Of a DNA stretch of 64,000 bases, positions 37,017 through 48,046 are shown piece after piece. The stretch is from the NCBI GenBank assembly GCA_016648135.1, contig JADDOH010002651.1, forward strand, positions 1 to 64,000. Direction: 5' to 3'. Every line of letters begins with the position of its first letter. The first letter of the stretch is position 1. The notes beneath the pieces were generated by a model. It searched no databases and was not told where the DNA came from. It saw only the letters and a program-made list of their open reading frames with translations. The DNA comes from Agrypnia vestita (Eukaryota > Arthropoda > Insecta > Trichoptera > Phryganeidae). Position numbers and translations under genes: made by a program.

Positions 37017-38025
37017 AATTGGCGTGTACTTTCGAATCCATTTGCCAAAACTGGGGAATTTAGGGGCGTGATTGGCTCTATTGGGTGTTTATCGGTCGTT
37101 GATTGCTTATCAAGAAGTAGCTAATCTTTTGTGACATGCTCCGAAAACAAGATTAGTAAGATGGCAATGAATTTGGCAGAAAAAACATTAAGGGAACAGA
37201 AGCAACATGTTTTAAAATAAATAAAATGAATAATGATTATGATAATTTTATAGCTCGTATGAAAATAAATTATCTGAAATGAATTACTTTTATACAAAAT
37301 ATGTAAAAAACTGTATTCAAGTTTAAAAAAATGTAAATTTGTATTCTTAATAAATAAAATAATTATATTAATAATTAATTATACAAATTAAATTAATTAG
37401 AGGAAATTTATTAAATCATAGTATTTTTAATTATGATTCGAGATTTTACCAATGTATATTCTATGTTAAATCTATAAAAGAAGGTTGAAATATCCTTAAT
37501 AATTTATGTAACATCAATAATGATAGTACCTAATTATTAAACATTAACAAACATTCAGTTGGTATACTTGGTTAAAAAAAAATCTCTGAATAAATTCACA
37601 AATGTCATACAATTATTTCAATATTATAATACCGAATTATTTACTGAGGAATTACGGGATTTTTCGTCAGGGAACATCATAAAGGAATAGCTAATCATGG
37701 TGTCCTTTCTTAGCATCGGTTGCATTCCATCAAAGATTAATAAATCACATGCCATTTTTGTTTAATTTTTTACTTTGTGAATCCAAAAAATAATCCAAAA
37801 AAAGTTCATTTTTAAGCTTGTTTCATCTGCTACAAAATGTAAATACATTTATTTATTCCATTTAAAAGATGTTTATTATTGTGTGTTAATTATTATTGCA
37901 TCCCGTTGCTAAAATTAAGACTACTACAGTTCATATCTTAGAAAACATTATTTGTTGTCAAGACCTTTTACAAATGTGTGTGACCACTGTACTCGACTAT
38001 TTTTGTACTTTCACGGTAAGTTTTG
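37017..38025. other. AT-rich non-coding stretch
   Basis: Nothing recognised. Poly(A/T) and AATAAA-like strings only. Confidence 0.5.
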
Positions 38026-38062
38026 ATTATCGACCCTGCAATGGGATACCAAAGTCGACAAA
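38026..38062 (+). mobile_element. Penelope-like terminal scrap
   Basis: CGACCCTGCAATGGGATACC followed by AAAGTCGAC matches the Penelope-like end at about 55130-55167 (GGACCCTGCAATGGGATCCG followed by AAACGTCGG). Only this short end remains. Confidence 0.6.
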
Positions 38063-38940
38063 TCAGGGGGTTGGAGAAACAATGAATAATAATCATGTAA
38101 ATCAATCACAGTTAATGTATTTTAACAATAATTTCCATTCGAATTACGGACAATTAATAATTTGTCATAATTCATGACTTTAATCACAAACAAGCAATAA
38201 TTTAATGGATTATATTTATGTTTACATATTTGTAATCCAAATTATTTATTACCTAGATATATATAGAGTAAATAATGTACAGTAACGGACATAAATCAGA
38301 GTAGCGCCTCGGATGGTCTATCGAGTAGTGTGATTAATATCACTATGGGCGGATAGAACACCTGATTAGTTTTCCGTCTTTATTCTATATAAAATTAAGC
38401 AAATTTTCCAAACAGTGTTCTAACAGCATTATTTATGTCAAATGAAGATGGGAACATTATATGCAATAAAAATATAACAATATATGCTATTGAATGAAAA
38501 TGAAACTAAAATTAGAATTTAAAAATATTAACGATACATGTTAATGAATGAAAAGGAATCTGAAATAAGATTTTAAAAATATTTACAAAATATGCAAATG
38601 ACTGTAAATGAACCAAAAATTTTAAATAGTATAAATTATGAATAATTATAATAATTTAATAAAATTATTTAAGAATAATATAATTATATAATAAAATATA
38701 CTCTTTTGGTACAAATATTTATATACTTATATATTTTCATTTATACAAAACAAGAGGCGGCGACAGTATAAGAATTGAGAAGAAAAACAAAAACGAAAAA
38801 AAAATTGTTTGATGTACAAAGCACGTAAAATCTTCGATAGCCCACAATACAAAAAAAAAACAGTGAATTTAAAGAAGTTTACTATGAAAAACTTTTACTA
38901 CACAAAATATATATATGTATAGGCATACATATATATATTT
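38063..38940. other. AT-rich non-coding stretch
   Basis: Nothing recognised. Confidence 0.5.
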
Positions 38941-39010
38941 CATTGTTGTAATTTTAGCCCAATTCCAATGAGTTGCGGACAGTCAGAAAATCGAAATTAG
39001 GATAGTTGAT
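38941..39010 (+). repeat. Unclassified dispersed repeat, copy 1
   Basis: Contains TTGTTGTAATTTTAGCCCAA, GAGTTGCGGACAGTCAGA and AAATTAGGATAGTTGATT; shared with 58676-58835, 63530-63714 and, in part, 43249-43290. Confidence 0.65.
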
Positions 39011-40100
39011 TATGTCCCTTGATTATTCACAGGATTAAGGATAGTTCTAAAAAATTTCAATTATAGCAACGAAATACTACTGTATTAGAATCCTAAAAAC
39101 TCTTACTACATTTACGTGTTACATGTTACATTACTACATTTTTGCGTAAGTACAATGTGCTATGAAATATGAATATAACGATACTTGTCAGCGGTTTTAT
39201 TCTATTTTACGTGTTATTATTATATTTCACTTGTTTGGTAGCGAGGAATCTTGCAATAAATATTTGACCATAAATCACTTTGTAACTTAACAGAGAGACG
39301 TATTCCTAGAGACAATACAATCGTCATTAATTAATTTTACAAAATCAGTTTGACTTTTCAAGAAAATGATTTAAAATGCTGACGCGTTGTTTTATTGGAC
39401 ATGTACACATATGTCGGTTTGTCACGCGAAATTTTTTAACGTGTTAGTCTTATTTTATTAACTTCAACATAGATGGACAGAGGATATGAGAAGGCCAGCT
39501 ACGACTCTGCAGTGACTTCTTCTAAAGACAGCGGAAAACGAGACTGCAACTCAACTAAGGCGATGATTGAAGATGGTCAAGCGAAAGTCATAATTCAGCT
39601 TTATTAATTTCAGCTAAGTAAGGTTTTATTTGAGTAGGTACAAGGTTAAATATGGCGAAGACCAAAAAGTTTTATTTTTTAGTCTTGTTCATATATCAAA
39701 TACTATTAGATTTAAAAAAATTAAAAACATGCTTTTATTAAAAAAATACTGAAAAGGGGAATATATATTTTTTAACAGCCACAGTACTGAAAGCGAACCT
39801 ATATACGTTTGTCAATAAAATTAAAAGCGTGGGGAGCTTTTTCTCGAACTCCAAATAGCTTGCACAATTTGCTTTTGATGTATCATTATTTTTTTACGTG
39901 AACAAAAGGGAAGCGCCCAATGCTTTTGATTTTATTGACACACGCATATAATTTGATCGCTTTAGTACTGTGGTTGCTTTTTTCCCCTTTTTATTCATTA
40001 AAAAAAAACATGTTCTTATTTCTTTTTAATATAATATTACATTACTTTCTGTTCCGTAAACCTTATTCGATGTTAAAAAAAATAAATTTTAATATCTTAT
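39011..40100. other. AT-rich non-coding stretch
   Basis: Nothing recognised; an open frame of 79 codons at 39920-40159 is low-complexity. Confidence 0.5.
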
Positions 40101-40107
40101 TTTTTAA

Positions 40108-40430
40108 TTACTTACTCACCATCACGCCGTTTCCCCGTGGGAGTAGGCGGAGAGAATAGAGCGCCACAATTTTTTGTCCAGACGTACAAATCTCGCCTCG
40201 TCCGCATTCATACATCATCGCAGCGTCGCGTCGGTTATTGAAGTAACTGGTTAATCTGGTCGTGCCACCACTTATGCGATCACCTTCTCTTGCTGGCGCC
40301 ATCAACACTTGCATTATTTATCTTTCTTACCCTTCTTTTCTCAGTGATTTTCTCAATATGCCCAAACCATCTGAGCCACCCTTTTTAAATTCTTTTTAAT
40401 TCAATTAATTATTCCTAATATCTTCTTTAC
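40108..40430 (-). pseudogene. LINE C-terminal fragment, RTE-like
   Basis: Minus strand reads GWLRWFGHIEKITEKRRVRK (from about 40381), then SHKWWHDQIN in the same region. The 'RWFGH..K' followed by a W..QI block is typical of the end of RTE- and CR1-type LINE proteins. No RT motif remains here. Confidence 0.55.
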
Positions 40431-41605
40431 TCTATCATAAATGGATTTTCCATTCCTACGACTAAGGGATTTAAGGGATTAAGGGATTTTTTAATTGAAT
40501 AATTTATTTAAAAATTCAACATTATATTATTATAAAATCAGCTAACTGCAGGCCGCAGCTAAGACGGGTGAAGTTCCGGGATGGATACCATGCGCCTCTA
40601 AAATCTTTTCTAAAATATGGTGAAAATATACACGATAAAAGTGACATTATACAATTTTTGGTAAGAAATTTTCTAAAGCGCTATTTGCAACGGAATTTTC
40701 ATGATAAATTTACTAGAAGTCTTGAAAACCATAGTGTAGGACAAAAAATTGTTTATGTTATACGTATATTCAATGAATAGTTAAATATACTTAATAACTG
40801 TTAACGTATTTGCGATGCACAATACAATAAAATGCAATCCATTCATCGTCATCGTTAACTGACAATGTTATACTTAGCATTAATACCTATTAGAAGTGCT
40901 AAATATACGACATAAAAAATATGGAAGTGCTTTATTTTTAAAAGAAATATAAAGTCAATTACATGGCAACGAATTGTCTGCCCTTTCAAAAAGATTGCGT
41001 TATTTTCGGATTCCTTGTCAGTACCTTTCGAATTGGCCTTATTATTTATTTGTTGTATCGATTATGGCAGAAACATCTGCCATTGATAACATATTGCGGC
41101 ACTAAATACACAATATATCCACTACACGTGCCCTTATAACACGTGCTAGGTTACGGACGTGATGAATTAGTTAGAATAGGCATGGCGCCGTGGCATTATG
41201 GAGCGCAAAGGCTCGGTACATTCTGGTAATAATTCAAACCAACAAACAGACATTTCAGTTAGACGATTTTTCTTCATCTTCTTCTTATGCCTTATTCGTT
41301 CAACAGACGTATTAGCTATCATCACTTGCTGCGGCGCGGCAAACATCTATGGTAGACTGGCCAAACCACGACTCCCAGGGCCCTGATTTTTGGCATCCTT
41401 TCCTTACATTACGAGACAAAATGTCTCGTAACATGTGCGAGAATTTGAAGACTTCGGATGCTTATTTATTTATTTATTTCACTGTTTATAAATAAATTAA
41501 ATAAATAAATATAACTTTATTCCAATGTTTATTTAGATCCATATTTTATGTTATACGAGCTAATGCATTATTTACAATAAAAAAATATTGTAGTTCATAA
41601 TCAGT
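40431..41605. other. Non-coding stretch
   Basis: AT-rich. It contains a small palindrome (41409-41431, TTACGAGACA arms) and an AAAT-type low-complexity run at about 41461-41515. Confidence 0.45.
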
Positions 41606-42760
41606 CTTCTTCTTCTTCTTCTTCATCAGCCTTCGACTTTCCACTGCTGGATATAGGCTTCTTTCTTCTTTTTCCATTCTTCCCTGTTGTTTGCTAATTG
41701 TAGACATTTCTTTCCCCCCACAGCGACTATATCATCGGCCCATCTCTTTTGAGGTCTTCCGATGCCTCTTTTATTCTCCCAAGGTCTCCATTTCAGAACT
41801 CTGGGAGGTCATCTTGTAGCATCCTGCCTTGCAACGTGTCCTGCCCATTGCCATTTAAGTTTCGCTACACGATCTATGATATCTACTAGTTCTTCGCCTA
41901 ATTTCGTTATTTCAAATTCTATCTCTTAGGCTTACTCCACGCATGGATCTCTCTATGGATCGTTGCGTGCATTTGAGCTATTCTACACTTTTCTTTGTAA
42001 GGGCCATAGTCTCCAATTCATACGTCATCACTGGCAGTATGCATTATTCAAAGGCTTTTCTTTTTAGGCTAATTGGGATCTCTTTGTTCTCGAAGATATG
42101 TTTGAGTTTGCCAAAAGTAGCCCAGCTCATTCCTAGTTGTCTTGGCAATTCTGCTGTTTAGTTATCTTTGTTCATTTTTATCTTGTGTCCTAGGTATATG
42201 TATTCATCTACTATTTCAATATTATTATCATTGATAGTGATGATTTTGTTCTCTGGAAGCAAAATTTTTGTTTTCTTTATATTCATCTTAAGACCAACTT
42301 TGCTTGAAGCTTCGTGTAGTTCTTTTAACATTATACTTAGTTCTTTGATATTATTACTTACAACTACTATATCGTCAGCAAATTTTAGGTGACTTAAATA
42401 TGTGCCATCTATCTTCACACCTTTTTTATACCAATTAAGAGTCTTAAATACATCTTCTAAGGCTAACGTGAAGAATTTAGGCAAGACTTTGTCACCTTGT
42501 GGGACACCTTTTTCTATTTTTATTTTTTAGTTCTAGTGTCGTCGTCAATTATAACACTCATAGTTGCATTTTCATATAAAAAGTTTATTAATCATGTATA
42601 TCTAGAGTCTTTTCTCACGTTCTGGAGTGCTTCGATGATTGCCTACCTTTCAACTGAGTCAAATGCCTTTTGGTAGTCAAAAAAAGCTAAGTGTATAGGT
42701 ATATTATACTGTGTTGTTTTTTCTATGAGCAATCTCAGATAGTACTCATAATTAGTAGTC
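41606..42760 (-). mobile_element. RTE-clade LINE, 5'-truncated
   Basis: Minus strand carries RT domain blocks followed by the RTE C-terminal domain, then a stop and a short (GAA)n tail at the 3' end (41606-41624, CTTCTTCTTC on the plus strand). Short tandem-repeat tails instead of poly(A) are characteristic of RTE elements. It is 5'-truncated, as is usual for LINE insertions. Confidence 0.85.
41630..42745 (-). pseudogene. RTE-clade reverse transcriptase and C-terminal domain
   Basis: Blocks in order on the minus strand: LAFFDYQKAFDSVER (RT motif A; 42690-42650), KGVPQGDKVLPKFFTLALED (motif B), HLKFADDIVVVSNN (motif C with catalytic DD; about 42400-42360), MNIKKTKIL and EYIYLGHKI. After that come YELETMALTKKSVE, CTQRSIERSMRGVSLRDRI, WAGH-like (here WAGHVAR degraded) and the final AEEW/QQWKVEG-type end. 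One continuous run covers 42484-42158. Stops at several other points and frameshifts around motif A make it a pseudogene. Confidence 0.85.
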
Positions 42761-43121
42761 AATTGAAACTTTTCATAGTAAACTTTTTGTACTCCAGCTT
42801 ACGAGTATATTCACTGTATTGTGTATTGTTCTCGCTAGGCTGTCCTTTAAATATCAAAAAAAATTGTTAAGTGTTTTTCTTTTTCTTCTCTTATACTTCT
42901 TGTACCTACTTGACTAATACTGTCGCCGCCTCCTGCATTGTATGAATGTACATTCTTATTTAGTTGCATCGTGTCGTTAAAGTTTTGTTTTAAAAAACTA
43001 TTTTTTTATTCGTCCGATCTATCATCCTATTTCGTGACGCTATCCATCCAGCTTTGAGCATTCTTCTATTTATCACTATCTCAAATACTTAAAATTTTCT
43101 TCAAATGTTTTTTGCTCCTAT

Positions 43122-43169
43122 TTTACAAAGTAATTTTAAGAACATTCGTTCTTAATATTACTTTGTAAA
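43122..43169. repeat. Inverted repeat with 22-bp arms
   Basis: Arms 43122-43143 and 43148-43169 pair with one mismatch around a 4-nt loop (core TTTACAAAGTAAT). Confidence 0.7.
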
Positions 43170-43248
43170 TTACTATTACTTAAAACCTTAAGTATATTTA
43201 AAGCAGCAAATCTTTAATGGCGAAATTTTTGGTTTATATTCGTTGCTG

Positions 43249-43290
43249 ATCATCAGTATTGTCGTTGTCATTCAAGTAAGTTACGGACGT
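43249..43290 (+). repeat. Unclassified dispersed repeat, partial copy
   Basis: ATCATCAGTATTGTCGTTG and AAGTAAGTTACGGACG match the central part of the family at 58676 and 63530. Confidence 0.5.
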
Positions 43291-43953
43291 ACAAAATAAA
43301 TTAAGAGAGTTGATCCTCGAATTTATACACAGTATAGACATACCTACACTACTCAACAACAACCAACAACTCATTATGTAAGTTCGAGTGGATAAATATT
43401 CTTAAAATAATATATTTTGAATAATTCTTAGTAGGAACGTTTCAAAACATAATATTTCCTGAAAATTAAATTCGAAAAGAATGACCTATAAAGTTTCTCA
43501 TGAAATGGGATAATTACCTTATCCTATGGAGCTTTTGTTTTTTTACGATATGGGATGGCGAGTAATACGTTTTCAAATATAATGGATATTACGTTTTATT
43601 TGCATGACAATGAATGATAAAAAATATTACATGGTTTGAAAACGCTGGAATGTTTTTGTTTAAATGTGTTCTTAAGTAGACTGATTTATGGAAGCATTTA
43701 TGTGGGTAAATATTATATTTGTAACTTTTTTGTTTTACTCTCTTGTATCAAGTACATATATTATTAAGTAATACGTACATATTACAAAAATTATGGATTA
43801 TTGGGGTCTCAAAAAAGTTTACGAATGAATTGGGACTAACATTTTTTCAAGAACTGGAAGACTCAATTTATTATTGGCAATTTACAACGGATTTTGTCTT
43901 CCATGAAACCAAACGAATGATTTAGTTATATACGTTACTGTTCGTGACAGTTA

Positions 43954-44905
43954 TTAACCCTTAATTACTCGCATGGTATCAAAGCACTTTCGCGTTTAAA
44001 AAAAGTATTTGCCGTGTTCCCTTTTTCCCCGCGCCCCCGCTAGCTTCCTAACTCATGTCAAAGTTTGCATTTTAGTAGCGATCAAGTCACGGGAGTGGAA
44101 GAATGCGTATCTGCTCTCTTGAGCGGTGACCCCGTGCGAGTAGTTACGTAACTTTTATGAAAAAGGTGATTTGCTAATTTTATTATATTTTTTCGTGTAT
44201 TATTACTTCAATTTGTATTATTATTAAATCAGTGTATAAATGCATATCATAAAACAAAGTTATCCAAACATTACTCTATAAATTTCACCGGCATAAATGC
44301 ACTCGTGTATCGATCAAATATAGAAAATTTACGCACTTACGTGAGCTGTCATTTCTTGCGGTAATTGTCTGTCTAATATATTCAAATTCACCAGAGACGA
44401 TGATTCAAAGTTAATGCAACTCCTAAGAGTGTAAAAAATCATCTTATTGAAGTGCATGACCTAGACAATTGCGTTCCACCAACCACAACAAAACGTGGGT
44501 TGCAACAACTGTCTACGGAAAAGCGATTGCAAAGTCGCAAAAAGATGCAAAAAATGCACAAAATTTGTGTTCAATGATCACTCGTTGATATTTTGTCAAC
44601 AGTGTGATAAAAATGATCCTGGGAGTTCCTAAAAGTATAGCAATTTTTAACTTTGATCTCACCATAAGTACAAAATGTTAATTTTTGCTAGTTATTTGAC
44701 TTTAGTTTGTGTTTTGTCTTATTAGATAAGAATTCATATTGTTTCTTGAAAATATAATAGTTCAAACAGAGCACTTTAATAATAAAATATTTTTATTTAC
44801 ATATTTATTCAGTAAATATTAAAAATAATTCCTACGATTTGGGATCACCCGAGACCCCGTGCGAGTAGTTATGTAATTTTCTTCGTGCGAGTAATTAAGG
44901 GTTAA
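43954..44905 (+). mobile_element. piggyBac-type element remnant
   Basis: The 944-bp element at 43958-44901 is flanked by TTAA on both sides (43954-43957 and 44902-44905), the target duplication specific to piggyBac transposases. The 16-bp terminal inverted repeats CCCTTAATTACTCGCA are perfect. A direct subterminal repeat, GACCCCGTGCGAGTAGTTA, occurs at 44128 and 44853. Only the C-terminal tail of the transposase survives, so it is an internally deleted, non-autonomous copy. Confidence 0.92.
44437..44608 (+). pseudogene. piggyBac transposase C-terminal fragment
   Basis: Two adjacent frames give EVHDLDNCVPPTTTKRGLQQ and then, after a frameshift near 44540, RCKKCTKFVFNDHSLIFCQQ followed by CD. 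The last block has the CxxC...H...CxxC spacing of the cysteine-rich domain at the C-terminus of piggyBac transposases, which binds the terminal repeats. The catalytic DDD region is missing. Confidence 0.75.
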
Positions 44906-47287
44906 ATGCAAATCTACATATCCAAACTGATACCAGTGACGAGTGTCACCCAGTTGATAGTAGTAATATCGAACCAACATTATGCATACGTCAATTATGT
45001 GGATTCACCACATACTGAGTTTGTAAGGTATTAACGTTATGTACCAATAATCTGAGCCCAAAGCTATGTACAAGCTATGCTTGGTGCTTTGAATATTTGC
45101 TCATCCGACAACGGTCCTGTGAGTGTTCGTCCACGCATTAGTACATATAATCTCAGCCATGATTTGATCGTATTGCTATAATAATCATTTTAATATAATG
45201 CATTCCAAATGCAAATAAAAAACATGAACAACATTCATATTTCAGATTTAAAATTTTCATGTTTTTTATTCAGATTGAATATTTTTAATTCACGGATTGG
45301 TGTTGTCTATGTCTATTGGACGCGATTACAGTATTTTTAGCCGTATCATTCAGCCGTACATATTTTCATACCACCTAAAATATGTGTATTTAATCTAATT
45401 GCCAAATATTCTAATATACCTATATATGATACAATATATTATAATTTTATTGATTTTAACATCAACACAGTTAAAGTAAAATTAAAAGGCGAAAGCTTCT
45501 ACGACTTATAGTTTATATTATTAATATCTTACGTAACTATTTATGAAAATACATGCTATAAAATTAATAACCGGGACATTTATCTCTTGTGAATTTAATT
45601 GTGAAGTTTTACCACGTGACAAAAAAGTCATTTCATTATCCGTTATAATATGGATGCGGCATATAATTATTTGCGCCATTATTGATACAATATGCTGATA
45701 TTCTTGCAGATACCTTATCTTCGTTCAAAAACTCACTTATACACAACATCCATTTTCTAAACCATGACATGAACCTATAGATCCATTAAATCAATCATAC
45801 ATTAAATACTAATCGCACTACATTCAAACACAAAATATACAATACTCATAAATGTACATGTAAAATATAATTAATTGCAAAAATACATATTACTAGAGCG
45901 TGCCGAAGACACTTGTAATTGGGATAATGGGCATAGTCTTCACTACAATGTTTATTATCAGAGTATCATGTACCTATTAACCCGTTAGTGTCTCTAATAA
46001 AATAAAAATAAATATGTATGAGTAATATACCTACTGACATACATCTAGCTTTTGAAAGTCGTGAATATAATTATCGTACATAGGGATACTCTAAAATAAA
46101 TTTGGTCAGCAACGTTGAGTAAATATACATAAATAAGATAAGCTTTTATACGATTTTCTTGCATACATTCGTAATCGGTTTTTTAACACTTAATATTATA
46201 ACATTTTAATATTTTAACTTAATAATTTAACACAAATTATCCTGTATATTAAAAAGTTTCAAATATCAAACACGTTGTTTCAAAGTTTTAAAATTTTGAA
46301 ACGACATGTCCTTCAGTTATTTTTAGAGAGACATGATTATTAATTTAATGTGATAGATGCGATTATGAATTTAAATCAAAATTATGACCAAATTATGTCA
46401 AAGATTTGAAAATGTATAGTCATTCACTTTACGTACATGTTGAAAGTTTCAGAGCTGCAGTTAGTTGGGAAGTTGGTGAAAACTTAATAACAAGATTCCA
46501 CCACAACAATAAACAAACAGGTAAAGAAAATTAAATAAAAGCATATAAAATAAAGAATTTGCTAACGAGTTCTCTAAATTACGAATTAAAATAATACCTA
46601 CACGTTTAAGGAAAAACTCCAGTCGCATTTGGTACATACTTAGTGAATTCACTTAGTAATAAAGTAGCCGATTATCTCGAGCCATTTATAGAATCGCGTG
46701 CTCTGCGACAATAAATATGTAACCCTTTGGTGGTCATTGAGCCGAGACACCGATCCCGTACCGCTGAGAAATGTACTTGCAGTTGGATGAGCTTAATTAT
46801 TTATTTATATATCCTTTCACGTTTTATGCATATTATCAACAAATATACTCAGATGATGAACGGTAAAAAATAATAAAAATTTCATGTTTTCTAATGTTTG
46901 AGGCAGAAATTTTGTCCGCACGACAATAACAACACACTTGTTTTTTTTAAATTCTACTTACCTTTTTTCCCGTTAAATGCGTTTTGTCGTGTGAGGTAAT
47001 TATCAGATTGATAATGCCCTCACAACGGGTTATGAAATCCTACAAACTTACCTTTGAAACGATGGAAGTAAATTTGAAGTCAGACATAAATTTATTGTCA
47101 GGAGTGAAATAAATACAGCAAACTGCAGCTAAAAGGAAATTCATCGAAAAATATGTCGGGCGAGAAGACGAAATTCCAAGCTAAAAAATTGAGGAACTAG
47201 AAGTGGTATTAGATTCATTGAATTTTTTAAATTCATTTTGTGCATTATTATTTTATAAATTTGATTCATTAATCTTTTTTACTTAAA
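44906..47287. other. Non-coding stretch
   Basis: AT-rich; nothing recognised on either strand. A 63-codon minus frame at 46461-46652 is hydrophobic but has no support as a gene. Confidence 0.45.
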
Positions 47288-47623
47288 ACTGAGTGCAAAG
47301 ATTGTGATGATTGAGAAAGAGATAGATTTAATAAATTCAGAAAATCTTAAAAAAATAATATTCAAAAAACCAAGTATGGACATCAAAACTATATTTCTTC
47401 TATTTAGAATCGTTTAAAAGTAAAACGTGGTTTATTTCTTCTCAGGATTCTACGTATTGCAAGAGGCTGAAAAAAAATCGAATATTCAGCTATACAAATA
47501 ATATTTCTTAGATCTTTATTAAACCATAGATATAATTCTGTGTTAAATTAATATTGTTTATGACAATCCTAATAGACTCGACCATGTAAGTAGGTGCGAA
47601 CGAGCCTTTATTATTTCTGAATC

Positions 47624-47662
47624 GGAACAGTAATTCTCGCATATAGCGAGAATTACTGTTCC
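47624..47662. repeat. 17-bp palindrome unique to copy 3
   Basis: Arms 47624-47640 and 47646-47662 (GGAACAGTAATTCTCGC) are perfect inverted copies around ATATA. Copies 1 and 2 have at most one arm here, so this arose within copy 3. Confidence 0.85.
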
Positions 47663-47851
47663 AATTACTTTACTTTTATTTTAACGAAATGGACTAATCA
47701 CAGGCGCGCGTTGCCTTTCGACGGGTTGAGCCAACCCTCGACCATCTTGGTGACTGAATCGGGCCAATGGCAGGCACCGGCGATGAAGTCATCTCGCATG
47801 GGATGAAGCACTGCACTAGCGTGGATTTCGGAGGTATGTCGCAATCTCGAG

Positions 47852-47880
47852 TATAAAAGGAGCGGATGCTCTATACTCAG
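47852..47880 (+). promoter_or_regulatory. TATA + initiator core promoter, copy 3
   Basis: TATAAAAG at 47852-47859 and ACTCAG with its A at 47879; again 27 nt from TATA start to initiator A. Confidence 0.65.
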
Positions 47881-47881
47881 A

Positions 47882-48046
47882 CCTTCAGTTCGAGACCAGC
47901 AATTGCGAGCAGAGGCGCTGCCCAAGAGACTACAGACAAAGCCCTTCAGTTCGGGACCAGCGCTTGCGAGCGGAGGCGCTGCCCAAGAGACTACAGACAA
48001 AGCCCTCAGTTCCAGAACATCATTTGCGGACGGAGTTGCTGTCCGG
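47882..48046 (+). repeat. Promoter-proximal minisatellite, 3 units
   Basis: Units at 47882-47942, 47943-48003 and 48004-48046. The first two are 61 bp and differ at four positions, so their duplication is recent relative to the copy 1 units. The third is closer to the single unit of copy 2. Confidence 0.85.
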
